From positions 124,001-188,000 of the forward strand of contig CAVUMX010000003.1 of assembly GCA_963742725.1 (NCBI GenBank): DNA of 64,000 bases, given 5' to 3'. The notes beneath the pieces were generated by a model. That model was not told the DNA's origin. It was given only the letters and a program-made list of their open reading frames with translations, and did no database searches. Shown in pieces: positions 51,493-60,251 of this stretch. The position numbers and the translations under genes are program-made. The stretch comes from CAVVAL01 sp963742725. Lineage in GTDB: Bacteria > Actinomycetota > Actinomycetes > Mycobacteriales > Cryptosporangiaceae. How positions within the stretch are numbered: the stretch's first letter is position 1; every line of letters starts with the position of its first letter.

Positions 51493-52561
51493 CATCCTCG
51501 TCCGCCGCACGGCCAGCGTGGCTCCGGCGCCGGCGAAGCAGCTGGCCTCCCGAGTACCGCGTGTGGTCGCCTACGGTGCGCTGGCCACCGCGTTGCTGGT
51601 GGCGCCGTTCTACCTCGACGCGTTCTGGCTGCAGGTCGGGCTCTTCGGCCTGGCGGCGGTGGTCGCCGCACTCGGGCTGGCGCTGCTGTTGGGGCAGGCC
51701 GGCCAGCTGTCGCTCGGGCACGCGTTCTTCGTCGCGGTCGGCGCGTACGGGTATACGGCGCTCGCGTCCGACCCGCAGGCGGGAACCCTCGGGCTCGGCC
51801 TGCCGCCCACGGTGGCCGCCATTCTCGCGGTGGGGCTCGCCGGTGCCGCCGGACTGGCGTTCAGCCCGATCGCCGCCCGACTCCGCGGCATCTACCTCGG
51901 GATCGCCTCGCTCGGGCTGGTCTTCGGCGGCCAGCATGTGCTGTTCAACGCCGAGCCGCTCACCGGCGGGTTCAACGGTCGCAACGTCCCGGACTTCACG
52001 CTCGCCGGCTACTCATTCGGCGACCTCACGGGGGAGGCGCTGTTCGTCCTCGGTGTCCCGTTCGGACGCGAGGAGAAGCTCTGGTACCTCGGGGTGGCCG
52101 TCGCGGCAGCCGCGTACGCGTTCTTCCGCAACGTGTGCCGCAGCCGGGCCGGGCGTGCGTTGCGCGCCATCCGTGACCACGAGGTGGCCGCGGAGATCAT
52201 GGGCGTCGCCGTCACGCGCTACAAGGCATACGCGTTCGGGCTGTCCTCGATGTACGGCGGCCTCGGCGGGGTCCTGCTCGCGCTCGCGTTCGGCCGGATC
52301 GTGCCGGAGACCTTCGGCGTCGCGCTCTCGATCGAATACCTCGCGATGGTCGTCCTCGGCGGGCTGACCTCGGCCGGTGGCGCCGTGCTCGGCGCACTGT
52401 TCGTGTCGTCCCTGCCGACCGTCCTGGAACGGTACGCGTCCTACCTGCCCGGCCTGTCGACCGGCGGGATCACGCCCGCGGTCGCCGCGAAGTTCGCCTA
52501 CGGCGCGGCGATCGTCCTGATTCTCCTGAGAACCCCCCGTAGCAAGAGGAGTCCATCATGA
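51485..52561 (+). CDS. livM: Branched-chain-type ABC transporter permease LivM
   Basis: The 358-residue permease begins at a GTG overlapping livH by eight bases. It has about ten membrane segments, LLGQAGQLSLGHAFFVAVGAY and the EAA-like loop RAIRDHEVAAEIMGVAVTRYK, then MVVLGGLTSAGGAVLGALF. Confidence 0.92.
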   Translation: MSDILVRRTASVAPAPAKQLASRVPRVVAYGALATALLVAPFYLDAFWLQVGLFGLAAVVAALGLALLLGQAGQLSLGHAFFVAVGAYGYTALASDPQAGTLGLGLPPTVAAILAVGLAGAAGLAFSPIAARLRGIYLGIASLGLVFGGQHVLFNAEPLTGGFNGRNVPDFTLAGYSFGDLTGEALFVLGVPFGREEKLWYLGVAVAAAAYAFFRNVCRSRAGRALRAIRDHEVAAEIMGVAVTRYKAYAFGLSSMYGGLGGVLLALAFGRIVPETFGVALSIEYLAMVVLGGLTSAGGAVLGALFVSSLPTVLERYASYLPGLSTGGITPAVAAKFAYGAAIVLILLRTPRSKRSPS

Positions 52562-53805
52562 CCACGAAGCACAGACGGGTCGCGTTCCTGGCGGCCACGA
52601 CCGCGCTGCTGCTCAGTGCCGCGTGTTCGGTGAAGAGCACGAACGCCTCCGGCGGCGCGGCCACCGGCACCGGCGTCACGGCGACGTCGATCAAGCTCGG
52701 AGTGCTCACCGACCGGACCGGTGTCTTCGCCGGCGCCGGCAAGGGTGTCGAGCAGGGCCGCGACCTGTTCTGGCGCAAGAAGAACTCCTCGGGCGGCGTC
52801 TGCGGCCGCCAGGTCGAGTTCGTGGTGAAGGACCACGGCTACAACGCCCAGCAGGCCGTCAGCGCGTACGCGCAGCTCAAGGGCGAAGTGCTTGCGTTGG
52901 ACGAGTTGCTCGGCTCGCCGATGATCGCCGCGTTGCTGCCGGATCTGCAGTCCGACGAGATGCTGACGTTCGCGGTGTCGTTCTCCTCCAGCCTGCTCGC
53001 CAACCCGTACGTGGTGATCACCGGTGCCACGTACGACATCGAGATGATCAACGGCCTGCACTGGCTCGCGGACCAGAAGAAGGTCGCGCGCGGCGACAAG
53101 GTCGGCCACATCCTCCTCGACGGTGACTACGGCGCGAACGCGCTCGCCGGCAGCCGCGCGGCGGCGAAGGACCTCGGGCTGACCGTCGTGGAGCACACGA
53201 TCAAGCCGACCGACGCCGACCTCACCGCCCAGGTGACGGCGCTGCGCAACGCGGGCGCGAAAGTCGTGCTGCTCACCACGACGCCGGCGCAGACCGCATC
53301 GGCCGTGGCCGTCGCCGAGGGCTCCGGGTACGACGCCACCTTCCTCGGCTCGAACCCGGCCTTCAGCCCGGCGCTCCTGAAGAGCCCGGCGCGGGCGGCG
53401 CTGGAGAAGCGGCTGGTGATCGCCACCTCGATCGCGCCGTTCGCAGCGGACGGCGTCGGCCCGACCGAGGTCCGCACCGGCTTCAACGCCACGTTCGGCA
53501 GCGCACCCAAGACCAACTGGGTCATGTACGGGTATGCCCAGGGCGAGATCATGGCGCAGATCCTCGAAGCCGCGTGCAAGAGCGGGTCGCTGACCCGGCC
53601 CGACCTGCTCAAGGCGTTCCAGAGCCTGGACAACGTGGACACCCGCGGGCTGCTTCCGCCGCTGGACTTCGGCAAGCCCGGCTCGATCCCGGCGCGCCAG
53701 GTCCGCATCGTCGTCCCGGATTCCGGTGTGGACGGTGGCCAGCGGATCGCCGCCGACCTCTTCGCGGCCGAGTCCGCCGAAACCTACGAGCACGCGGGGA
53801 GCTGA
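52558..53805 (+). CDS. ABC transporter substrate-binding lipoprotein (Leu/Ile/Val type)
   Basis: The 415-residue lipoprotein has a signal peptide with an SAAC lipobox and a type I binding fold (IKLGVLTDRTGVFAGAGKGV, GGVCGRQVEFVVKDHGYN, SNPAFSPALL). It overlaps livM by four bases. It is clearly paralogous to the protein at 55409; both share ELLGSPM and NPYVVITGATYD. Actinobacterial members next to acyl-CoA ligases may bind carboxylic acids rather than amino acids. Confidence 0.92.
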   Translation: MTTKHRRVAFLAATTALLLSAACSVKSTNASGGAATGTGVTATSIKLGVLTDRTGVFAGAGKGVEQGRDLFWRKKNSSGGVCGRQVEFVVKDHGYNAQQAVSAYAQLKGEVLALDELLGSPMIAALLPDLQSDEMLTFAVSFSSSLLANPYVVITGATYDIEMINGLHWLADQKKVARGDKVGHILLDGDYGANALAGSRAAAKDLGLTVVEHTIKPTDADLTAQVTALRNAGAKVVLLTTTPAQTASAVAVAEGSGYDATFLGSNPAFSPALLKSPARAALEKRLVIATSIAPFAADGVGPTEVRTGFNATFGSAPKTNWVMYGYAQGEIMAQILEAACKSGSLTRPDLLKAFQSLDNVDTRGLLPPLDFGKPGSIPARQVRIVVPDSGVDGGQRIAADLFAAESAETYEHAGS

Positions 53806-53807
53806 CC

Positions 53808-55412
53808 ATGCGAAGCACGATGCAGTCCGTGCCCCTGGGCCTCCGGCGGATCCTCGACCACGGCAGCACGTTCCACGGCACCAGCGAGGTCGTCACGGCC
53901 ACGGGCACGGGCGTCCGCCGGGCCACGTACGCCGAGGTCGGCCGCAACGCCGCGCGCCTCGCCAACGCCCTGCGCGAGCTGGGGATCCGCGCGGGGGACC
54001 GGGTCGCGACGTACCAGTGGAACAACCAGGAGCACGTGGAGGCGTACTTCGCCGTGCCGTGCATGGGAGCGGTGCTGCACCCGCTCAACATCCGGCTCTC
54101 TCCCGAGCAGGTCGCGTACGTGGCCAATCACGCCGCCGACCGCGTGGTCATCGTCGACAACACTCTCGTCGAGGCGTTCGCGAAGCTCCTGCCGGACCTG
54201 ACGACGGTCGAGCACGTGATCGTCAACGGCCCGGCGGACGCCACACTGCTGGACGGCGTGGGCGTCCACAGCTACCAGGACCTGCTCGCGGGACAGCCGG
54301 ACACCTACGACTGGCCCGAGATCGACGAGGACGCGGCCGCCGCGATGTGCTACACCTCGGGCACGACCGGCAACCCCAAGGGCGTCGTCTACAGCCACCG
54401 CTCGATCTATCTGCACTCGCTCGGCATCTCGCTGCCGGACTCGGTGGGGCTCGGCGCGAGCGACCGGGTGCTCGCGATCGTCCCGCAGTTCCACGTACTC
54501 GCGTGGGGCCTGCCGTATGCGGGGTTCCTCACCGGCGCGTCGCTGGCCATGCCGGACCAGTACCTCGCGCCGGCACCCCTCGCGGAGTTCATCGGGGCCG
54601 CCGCGCCGAACAAGGGTGCCGGCGTCCCGACCGTCTGGCAGGGGCTGTTGCGGCACCTGGAGCAGGGTGCCGACGCCGACATCTCGTCGTTGCGCGAAGC
54701 GGTCGTCGGCGGCTCGACCTGCCCGCCGTCGCTGATGCGGGCGTACGCGGCGCGTGGCATCGACATGCTTCACGTCTGGGGTATGACCGAGATGTCCCCG
54801 CTCGGCACGGTCTGCCGCCCGCCTGCCGGTGCGGACGACCCCTGGCGGTACCGGGCCACGCAAGGCAGGTTCGTCGGGCCGGTCGAGCCACGCCTCGTCG
54901 GGCCGGACGGCGACGCGCTGCCGCACGACGGCCTCGCCGTGGGCGAGTTGGAGGTCCGGGGACCGTGGATCACCGCCTCCTACTACGGCGAGGACTCCCG
55001 TGCCGCCGGCTGGCTGCGCACCGGTGACGTCGGCACGATCACCCCCGACGGCTACCTGACGATCACCGACCGCGCGAAGGACGTCATCAAGTCGGGCGGC
55101 GAGTGGATCTCCTCGGTCGAGCTTGAGACCAACCTGATGGCGCATCCTGACGTCGTGGAGGCGGCTGTCGTCGGCGTGCCCGACGACCGGTGGGGCGAGC
55201 GGCCGCTGGCGACCGTCGTCGTGTGGAACGGGCTGACCGTCACTCCGTGCGAGCTGCGCGAGTTCCTTTCGGCCAGGCTCGCACGGTGGCAGCTGCCCGA
55301 ACGGTGGGCGTTCATCGCCGAGGTGCCGAAGACATCCGTCGGCAAGTTCGACAAGAAGGAAGTACGACGGCTGTACGCCGCCGGTGAGCTCGACGTCCTG
55401 ACCACGTCGTGA
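53808..55412 (+). CDS. Acyl-CoA ligase (fatty acid or aromatic acid type)
   Basis: The 534-residue adenylating enzyme shows the P-loop CYTSGTTGNPKGVVYSH, HVWGMTEMSP, the hinge aspartate in LRTGDVG, TITDRAKDVIKSGGEWISS and the catalytic lysine in KTSVGKFDKKEV. The start is the ATG at 53808, two bases after the preceding stop. It probably activates the compound brought in by the surrounding ABC importer; from the motifs it fits medium- or long-chain fatty-acid ligases best. Confidence 0.92.
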   Translation: MRSTMQSVPLGLRRILDHGSTFHGTSEVVTATGTGVRRATYAEVGRNAARLANALRELGIRAGDRVATYQWNNQEHVEAYFAVPCMGAVLHPLNIRLSPEQVAYVANHAADRVVIVDNTLVEAFAKLLPDLTTVEHVIVNGPADATLLDGVGVHSYQDLLAGQPDTYDWPEIDEDAAAAMCYTSGTTGNPKGVVYSHRSIYLHSLGISLPDSVGLGASDRVLAIVPQFHVLAWGLPYAGFLTGASLAMPDQYLAPAPLAEFIGAAAPNKGAGVPTVWQGLLRHLEQGADADISSLREAVVGGSTCPPSLMRAYAARGIDMLHVWGMTEMSPLGTVCRPPAGADDPWRYRATQGRFVGPVEPRLVGPDGDALPHDGLAVGELEVRGPWITASYYGEDSRAAGWLRTGDVGTITPDGYLTITDRAKDVIKSGGEWISSVELETNLMAHPDVVEAAVVGVPDDRWGERPLATVVVWNGLTVTPCELREFLSARLARWQLPERWAFIAEVPKTSVGKFDKKEVRRLYAAGELDVLTTS

Positions 55413-56605
55413 GGCAGGCGATGGTCGCCGCGCTGCTCCTGGTCGCGGCCTGCACGCCTGGACCGGCCGAGGCCGGCCCGGGCGTCACCGCGAACACGAT
55501 CCGGCTCGGCGTCCTGACGGACCACAGTGGACCGTTCGCCGGCATGGGCCGCGCCGTGGCGCACGGCCGGGCGCTCTACTGGGACGGCCGCAACGGCGGG
55601 GGAGGGGTGTGCGGACGAACGGTCGAATTCGAGGTCGTCGACCACGGGTACGACACCGCGCGCGCTGTCGCCGGGTACGGCGAGCTGCGCGGACGGGTTC
55701 TGGCCATGGACGAGCTGCTCGGCTCGCCCATGCTCGCCGCGCTCCTCCCGCGGGTGGAGAAGGACCAGATGATCACGCTCGCCGCGTCGTTCTCGTCCCA
55801 GCTGCTGTCCAACCCGTACGTGGTCATCACCGGCGCGACGTATGACGTCGAGATGATCAACGGCATCCAGTGGCTGGGCGAGCACAGGGGCCTGCGCCGC
55901 GGTACGAAGATCGCCCACGTCTACATCGACGGCGACTACGGGGAGAGCGCGCTCGCCGGCAGCCGGGCAGCCGCCGAGGAGTTCCAGCTGGACCTCGTCG
56001 AGTACGAGGTGACGGCGGCTGAGTCCGATCTGCGCAACGTGATGGCGGCCGCCCGCGCGAGCGGCGCGCGCCACGTCCTGCTGACCACGACCCCGCAGCA
56101 GACCGCGTCGGCGGTCCTCGCCGCGGAACGCCTGAACTACGACGCCACGTTCGTAGCCTCGAATCCGGCGTTCAGCCCGGCACTGCTCAACGGGCCCGCC
56201 CGTGCGGCACTGGAACGCAGGCTCGTCGTCGTGACCTCGGTGGCGCCGTTCGCCGCCTCCGGCAGCGGCCCAACGGCCGTGCGGGCGGAGTTCCTCGCCC
56301 GGTACCCGACACAGCCCAGGACCTCCTGGGTGATGTTCGGGTACGCGCAGGGCCTGGTCATGGCGGAGCTGCTCGAAGCCGCGTGCCGGGCCGGCGACCT
56401 GACACGCGCGGGCCTGAGCAAGGCGTTGCGGCAACTCTGGTTGGTGGATCCGCGCCAGCTCGTGCCGCCGCTCAGCTACGACGAACCGGGGGAGATCCCG
56501 ACCCGGGAGTCCTACATCGCGCAGCCCAATGCGCGCATCGCCGGTGGGCTGCTCGTCGTGGGCGAGATCTCGGCGGCACCGCTGGCCCGCGTCTACCGCG
56601 GCTAG
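55409..56605 (+). CDS. Second ABC transporter substrate-binding lipoprotein, paralogue
   Basis: The 398-residue protein starts at a GTG overlapping the ligase stop (GTGA). Its short signal ends in a VAAC lipobox. The fold and long runs (IRLGVLTDHSGPFAGMG, ELLGSPMLAALLPRVEKDQ, NPYVVITGATYDVEMINGI, SNPAFSPALLNGPARAALE) follow the binding protein at 52558, so it arose by duplication. Two receptors on one importer suggest two related ligands. Confidence 0.92.
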   Translation: MRQAMVAALLLVAACTPGPAEAGPGVTANTIRLGVLTDHSGPFAGMGRAVAHGRALYWDGRNGGGGVCGRTVEFEVVDHGYDTARAVAGYGELRGRVLAMDELLGSPMLAALLPRVEKDQMITLAASFSSQLLSNPYVVITGATYDVEMINGIQWLGEHRGLRRGTKIAHVYIDGDYGESALAGSRAAAEEFQLDLVEYEVTAAESDLRNVMAAARASGARHVLLTTTPQQTASAVLAAERLNYDATFVASNPAFSPALLNGPARAALERRLVVVTSVAPFAASGSGPTAVRAEFLARYPTQPRTSWVMFGYAQGLVMAELLEAACRAGDLTRAGLSKALRQLWLVDPRQLVPPLSYDEPGEIPTRESYIAQPNARIAGGLLVVGEISAAPLARVYRG

Positions 56606-56645
56606 CCCGGGTTTGATCCAGTCGGCGCCTACCGGCCAGGCCTGG

Positions 56646-57006
56646 TCACCAGGGTCGTTCGAACATCAGCCAGATGGTCTTGCCGTCGCCGTGCGGCAGT
56701 ATTCCCCACCCGGTCGGAGAGGTGGATGGCGAGTGGCATCCCGCGTCCGCGGATGCTTGTGGCGTCGACCGGTCGTACCGCGGGGCGAGCGGTGGAGTAG
56801 TCCCGCACGGAGACACGCAGGCCGTGATCGTCCAGGCTGCGCGTCAGCCCGGCGGAAGTGCGGGCGTCGTTCAGTGTTCCGGTCACCCGCGTCTGCCGGC
56901 GTCCGCCGAGCTCCGCGACGAGGTCCGACGGCACGTCGACCACCGCCAGCCCGCCTGGCTTGTCCTCGCGCCAGCGGCGGACCTTCCCGCTGAACACCAC
57001 GGCCAT
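56646..57006 (-). pseudogene. Chimeric remnant: DUF1905 5' part joined to an anti-sigma-type ATPase 3' part
   Basis: From the ATG at 57006 the frame reads as the first half of a DUF1905 domain (VVFSGKVRRWREDKPGG, VPSDLVAELGGRR, RVTGTLND). It then changes to the C-terminal part of an RsbW-like HATPase protein (DDHGLRVSVRDYSTA, VDATSIRGRGMPL, LSDR). Near 56704 the frame breaks: the expected ending WGILPHGDGKTIWLMFERPW is present in the next frame, up to a TGA at 56646-56648. Neither half is complete, so this is debris from two genes. Confidence 0.7.
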
Positions 57007-57113
57007 CTGCGCCCCTCTTCGCGGTACACGCCGTTCGAATGTCAGCATCCCACCAACCGCTGCATCGAGCAGTCGTACGACCAGACCTGGCGAGGGTGTC
57101 AGGCGCCAACCGG

Positions 57114-57500
57114 TTATGCAGGACCGCGTAGGTCGGCGCCATCCGGCTGCCAGAGCTGAACCGGGTTTCCTTCGGGATCGCGGAGGGACGCGAACCTGCC
57201 GTTCGGATAGGTCTGGGGATCGACCTCCACCGGCAGACCCGCCGCACGAAGCTGGTTGACCATGGCATCGAGGTCAGTGACCCGGAAGTTTATCGACCAT
57301 GACTGCGTGGGGTCGCCGAAATGGTTCGAGTCTGCCGGCATCGCCGCGAACACGGTGGGACCCGGCTGCTGCCACCAGGACGACACGTCATAGGACTCGG
57401 GAGGCAGGTCGATACCCAGGTGCGTGCTGTACCACTGCCCGAGTTGCTCTGGATTCCGTGCCTTGAAGAAGAATCCGCCGATGCCCGTCACTTGCTCCAC
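57114..57500 (-). CDS. VOC (glyoxalase/bleomycin-resistance fold) protein
   Basis: The 128-residue protein has the paired beta-alpha-beta units of the VOC fold: GIGGFFFKARNPEQLGQWYS, TQSWSINFRVTDLDAMVNQL and SLRDPEGNPVQLWQP. Start GTG 57500 is chosen for GCGGAGA just before it; ATG 57536 is in frame. Function beyond the fold is unknown. It sits alone between two pseudogenes. Confidence 0.82.
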   Translation of the reverse strand: MEQVTGIGGFFFKARNPEQLGQWYSTHLGIDLPPESYDVSSWWQQPGPTVFAAMPADSNHFGDPTQSWSINFRVTDLDAMVNQLRAAGLPVEVDPQTYPNGRFASLRDPEGNPVQLWQPDGADLRGPA

Positions 57501-57644
57501 GTCATCTCCGCTCTGACCACGGTGGCTTCCGGTCATGCCCTACCGACCTGCCGCGGTCTCCTCGGCGGCTGGGTTGGCGCCGAAGCGAGGGGCCAGCCCG
57601 GCGCACGGCGGTTGGGCCTGCCCATCACCCGGGCTGGGCGTCGG

Positions 57645-57883
57645 CTACGGGTGGTCGACGATGTAGTTGCAGGGCCGGCCGTTGAGTTTGTAGCCGCCGT
57701 CGCTCGGGCGCATCCAGCCTTCGGCGCAGATCTTCGCGCCGTCGGGGAGGTGCCGGTGCCGCGGATGCCGAGCCACACGTCGTTGTTGCAGCCGGTGGCG
57801 TCGGCCTGTGCGGGTGCGGCGGGCGCTACTCCGAGCGCCGCCGCGCGGAGTAGCGTCAGCACGCTGGCGATGATTCGTCGCAT
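57645..57883 (-). pseudogene. Small secreted cysteine-containing protein, frameshifted
   Basis: MRRIIASV at the ATG at 57883 (good GGAAGG site) opens a signal peptide ending in AQA, followed by GCNNDVWLGIRGTG. Near 57760 the frame breaks. In the next frame a sensible continuation appears: LPDGAKICAEGWMRPSDGGY, KLNGRPCNYIVD, then a TAG at 57645-57647. The restored product would be about 79 residues with three mature cysteines. Family unknown. A single-base sequencing error could also explain it. Confidence 0.6.
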
Positions 57884-58032
57884 CGCAACCTTCCTCTCCA
57901 TCGGTGGGACTTGCCTACGTCGCGGGAGGCCACCGTCGGAGCATTACCGGCTCGATTCGACCGGTCTAGGTCCGTGTGCACCAATTGCAACTATTGGCAA
58001 TGGTCGGTGGCGGGGCCGCGGGCCTGTGGGGT

Positions 58033-58088
58033 CTTACGGTCCGCGAACGGCCGCCAACAGATCCACCCGGGCGGATTAGGCTCGTGTC
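58033..58088 (+). promoter_or_regulatory. Putative autoregulatory operator and leaderless promoter
   Basis: CTTACGGTCCGCGAACGG (58033-58050) occurs again at 63410-63427, both exactly 56 bp from an ATG. TAGGCT (58077-58082) is a fitting -10 box, six bases from the ATG, which predicts a leaderless transcript. TTACGG and GAACGG start 11 bp apart, the spacing of OmpR-type direct repeats. Confidence 0.7.
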
Positions 58089-58784
58089 ATGGCAGGTCAA
58101 CGGGTGCTCGTGGTCGACGACGACGCGATGGTCAGCGATGTCGTGCGCCGGTATCTGGAGCGCGCCGGTTTCGCGGTGGCGCTGGCCGCTGACGGGCCGT
58201 CCGCGCTGGCCGCTGCCGAACGGCGGCCGCCCGACCTGGTCGTGCTGGACCTCATGCTGCCGGGTATGTCCGGTCTGGACGTGTGCCGACGCCTGCGGGA
58301 GCGCTCCGATGTGCCGGTGGTGATGCTGACGGCGTTGGGCGAGGAGGTCGACCGCGTGGTCGGGTTCGAGGTGGGTGCGGACGACTACGTGACCAAGCCC
58401 TTCTCACCGCGCGAGCTGGCCCTGCGGGTGCAGTCGGTGCTGCGCCGCGCGGGTGGCCTCGGCGTGTCCCAGGCGGCGCTGGTCGACGGTGACCTGCGGC
58501 TCGATCCGGACGCGCGCACCGCCACGCGTGCCGGCGCGCAACTCGGTCTGACGGTGCGCGAGTTCGACCTGCTGGCCCATTTCCTGCGCCATCCTGGCCG
58601 GGCGTTCTCCCGTGCCGAGTTGCTGGAGCAGGTGTGGGGCTGGTCGTTCGGCGATCAGGCAACGGTCACCGTTCACGTCCGCCGGCTGCGGGAGAAGGTC
58701 GAGCCGGATCCGGCCGCGCCGAGCCGGATCGTCACGGTGTGGGGCATCGGCTACCGCTTCGAGCCGGCGACGGCGGGTGCCTGA
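58089..58784 (+). CDS. OmpR-family response regulator
   Basis: The 231-residue protein has a receiver domain (VLVVDDDAMVSDVV, phosphoacceptor in LVVLDLMLPGMSG, lysine in DDYVTKPFSPREL) and a winged-helix effector (LTVREFDLLAHFLRHPGRAF, TVTVHVRRLREKVEPDP, TVWGIGYRFEP). The stop overlaps the kinase start (TGATG). No ribosome site precedes the ATG, in line with a leaderless message. The repeated 18-bp element upstream suggests autoregulation. Confidence 0.95.
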   Translation: MAGQRVLVVDDDAMVSDVVRRYLERAGFAVALAADGPSALAAAERRPPDLVVLDLMLPGMSGLDVCRRLRERSDVPVVMLTALGEEVDRVVGFEVGADDYVTKPFSPRELALRVQSVLRRAGGLGVSQAALVDGDLRLDPDARTATRAGAQLGLTVREFDLLAHFLRHPGRAFSRAELLEQVWGWSFGDQATVTVHVRRLREKVEPDPAAPSRIVTVWGIGYRFEPATAGA

Positions 58785-59803
58785 TGCTGCCGGATCTCGT
58801 GGTGGTGGGGCTGATGGCGTTCGGCTCCGCGGTCGCGGTGGCGGTGATCGGCGCGGGCGTGCTGCGCGCGTTGCGCGGCCGGTCGGTGACCGCGCACATC
58901 AGCACGGTGGTGGTGGTCGCGGTCGGGTCCGTCGTGGCTGGCGTGGTGGTCGTCGCGAAGGCGATGTTCATCAACGAGCACGACCTGCAGGTCCTGCTCG
59001 TGGTCGTCGTGGTGGCCGGGGTGGTCAGCCTGGGGCTGGCGCTGTTGCGGGGACGCCGGCTCGCCAGGGAGAGCGTGTGGGCCGCCGAGGCGCGTGACCG
59101 TGAGCGGAGGCTGGAGGCGAGCCGGCGCGAGGTGGTCGCGTGGGTCAGCCACGACCTGCGCACACCGCTGGCCGGGATGCGCGCGATGGCCGAGGCGCTG
59201 GAGGACGGGGTCGTCGCCGACGCGGCCACGGTCACCGAGTACCACCGCCGGATCCGCGCCGAGACGGACCGCATGGCCGGGCTCGTCGACGACCTGTTCG
59301 AGCTGTCCCGGATCAACGCCGGGGCGCTGCGCCTGACGCTGGAGTCGGTGTCGCTGGCGGATGTGGTCTCCGACGCGGTCGCGACGGCGGCACCGGTCGC
59401 ACGCGCCAAGGGTGTGCGGCTGGTGGCCGAACCGGGCCAGTATCCGAGCGTCCGGGCGAGCGAGCCGGAGCTCGGGCGGGTCCTGCGGAACCTGCTGGTC
59501 AACGCGGTGCGCCACACCCCGCCGGACGGCGCGGTCGTCGTGGCGGGGGGCGCCGAGTCGGGTGCCGGCTGGGTGGCGGTCACGGACGCGTGCGGCGGGA
59601 TCCCGGCTGAGGACCTGCCCCGGGTGTTCGACGTGGCGTTTCGCGGCGAGGCAGCCCGGACCCCTGCCGCGGACGGCGGCGGAGGCCTCGGCCTGGCGAT
59701 CGCGCGGGGCCTCGTCGAGGCGCATCACGGCGAGATCGCCGTGGACAACGTGACCGACGGCTGCCGATTCACCGTGCGCATCCCCGCTGTCCGGTCCGGT
59801 TGA
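58784..59803 (+). CDS. Membrane sensor histidine kinase
   Basis: The 339-residue kinase has three N-terminal hydrophobic segments (about 4-25, 38-60, 68-88) with almost no external domain, so it may sense the membrane itself. A HisKA box (VVAWVSHDLRTPLAGM), N-box (RNLLVNAVRHTPP) and GGGGLGLAIARGLVEAH follow. The G1 motif reads VTDACGGIP where DxGxG is usual, so a cysteine replaces the first glycine. It pairs with the regulator just upstream. Confidence 0.93.
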   Translation: MLPDLVVVGLMAFGSAVAVAVIGAGVLRALRGRSVTAHISTVVVVAVGSVVAGVVVVAKAMFINEHDLQVLLVVVVVAGVVSLGLALLRGRRLARESVWAAEARDRERRLEASRREVVAWVSHDLRTPLAGMRAMAEALEDGVVADAATVTEYHRRIRAETDRMAGLVDDLFELSRINAGALRLTLESVSLADVVSDAVATAAPVARAKGVRLVAEPGQYPSVRASEPELGRVLRNLLVNAVRHTPPDGAVVVAGGAESGAGWVAVTDACGGIPAEDLPRVFDVAFRGEAARTPAADGGGGLGLAIARGLVEAHHGEIAVDNVTDGCRFTVRIPAVRSG

Positions 59804-59807
59804 CGCG

Positions 59808-60251
59808 TCACTGATCGGGCGGGGCGGCGGGTGGCGCGGCGCGGGCCGGTGTCCGTATCCGATCGACGCTCCGTCGCAGGACCGCGACGGCGCCGACGCC
59901 GGTCCACACGGCGACGAGGGTGATCGCCAGGCCGGTGCCGTAGTCGAGGGGCAGCGCGGAGGGCAGGTCCGGGCTGCGGCCGTAGCCGAGCACGAACGGC
60001 AGCGCGAGCAGGGTGAGCGCGACGCTGATGAACAGGCCGCTCTGGACGTAACGGCGGGTGGCGCCGGGGACGAGGCGCACCACGAGCACGCCGGCGCCGA
60101 TCGCCAGCGGAGCGAGGAGGGCGTCGTGCGCGACCAGCACCGTGGCGGCGAACCGTGCCCAGGCGAGCGGCGCGGACTTATCCGCGGTCAGCAGACCGTA
60201 GGCGCCGTAGGCCATCAGCGCGCTTCCCGCGGCGTACAGCGCCCGCCTCAC
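59808..60251 (-). CDS. Small four-helix membrane protein
   Basis: The 147-residue protein starts at a GTG overlapping the oxidoreductase stop (GTGA). It has four hydrophobic segments (ALYAAGSALMAYGAYGLL, LLAPLAIGAGVLVVRLV, LFISVALTLLALPFVLGY, GLAITLVAVWTGVGAVAVL) and a short Pro/Ala-rich tail. I do not recognise a family. Position suggests it works with the membrane oxidoreductase. It is the last gene of the operon and ends four bases from the convergent kinase stop. Confidence 0.85.
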   Translation of the reverse strand: MRRALYAAGSALMAYGAYGLLTADKSAPLAWARFAATVLVAHDALLAPLAIGAGVLVVRLVPGATRRYVQSGLFISVALTLLALPFVLGYGRSPDLPSALPLDYGTGLAITLVAVWTGVGAVAVLRRSVDRIRTPARAAPPAAPPDQ

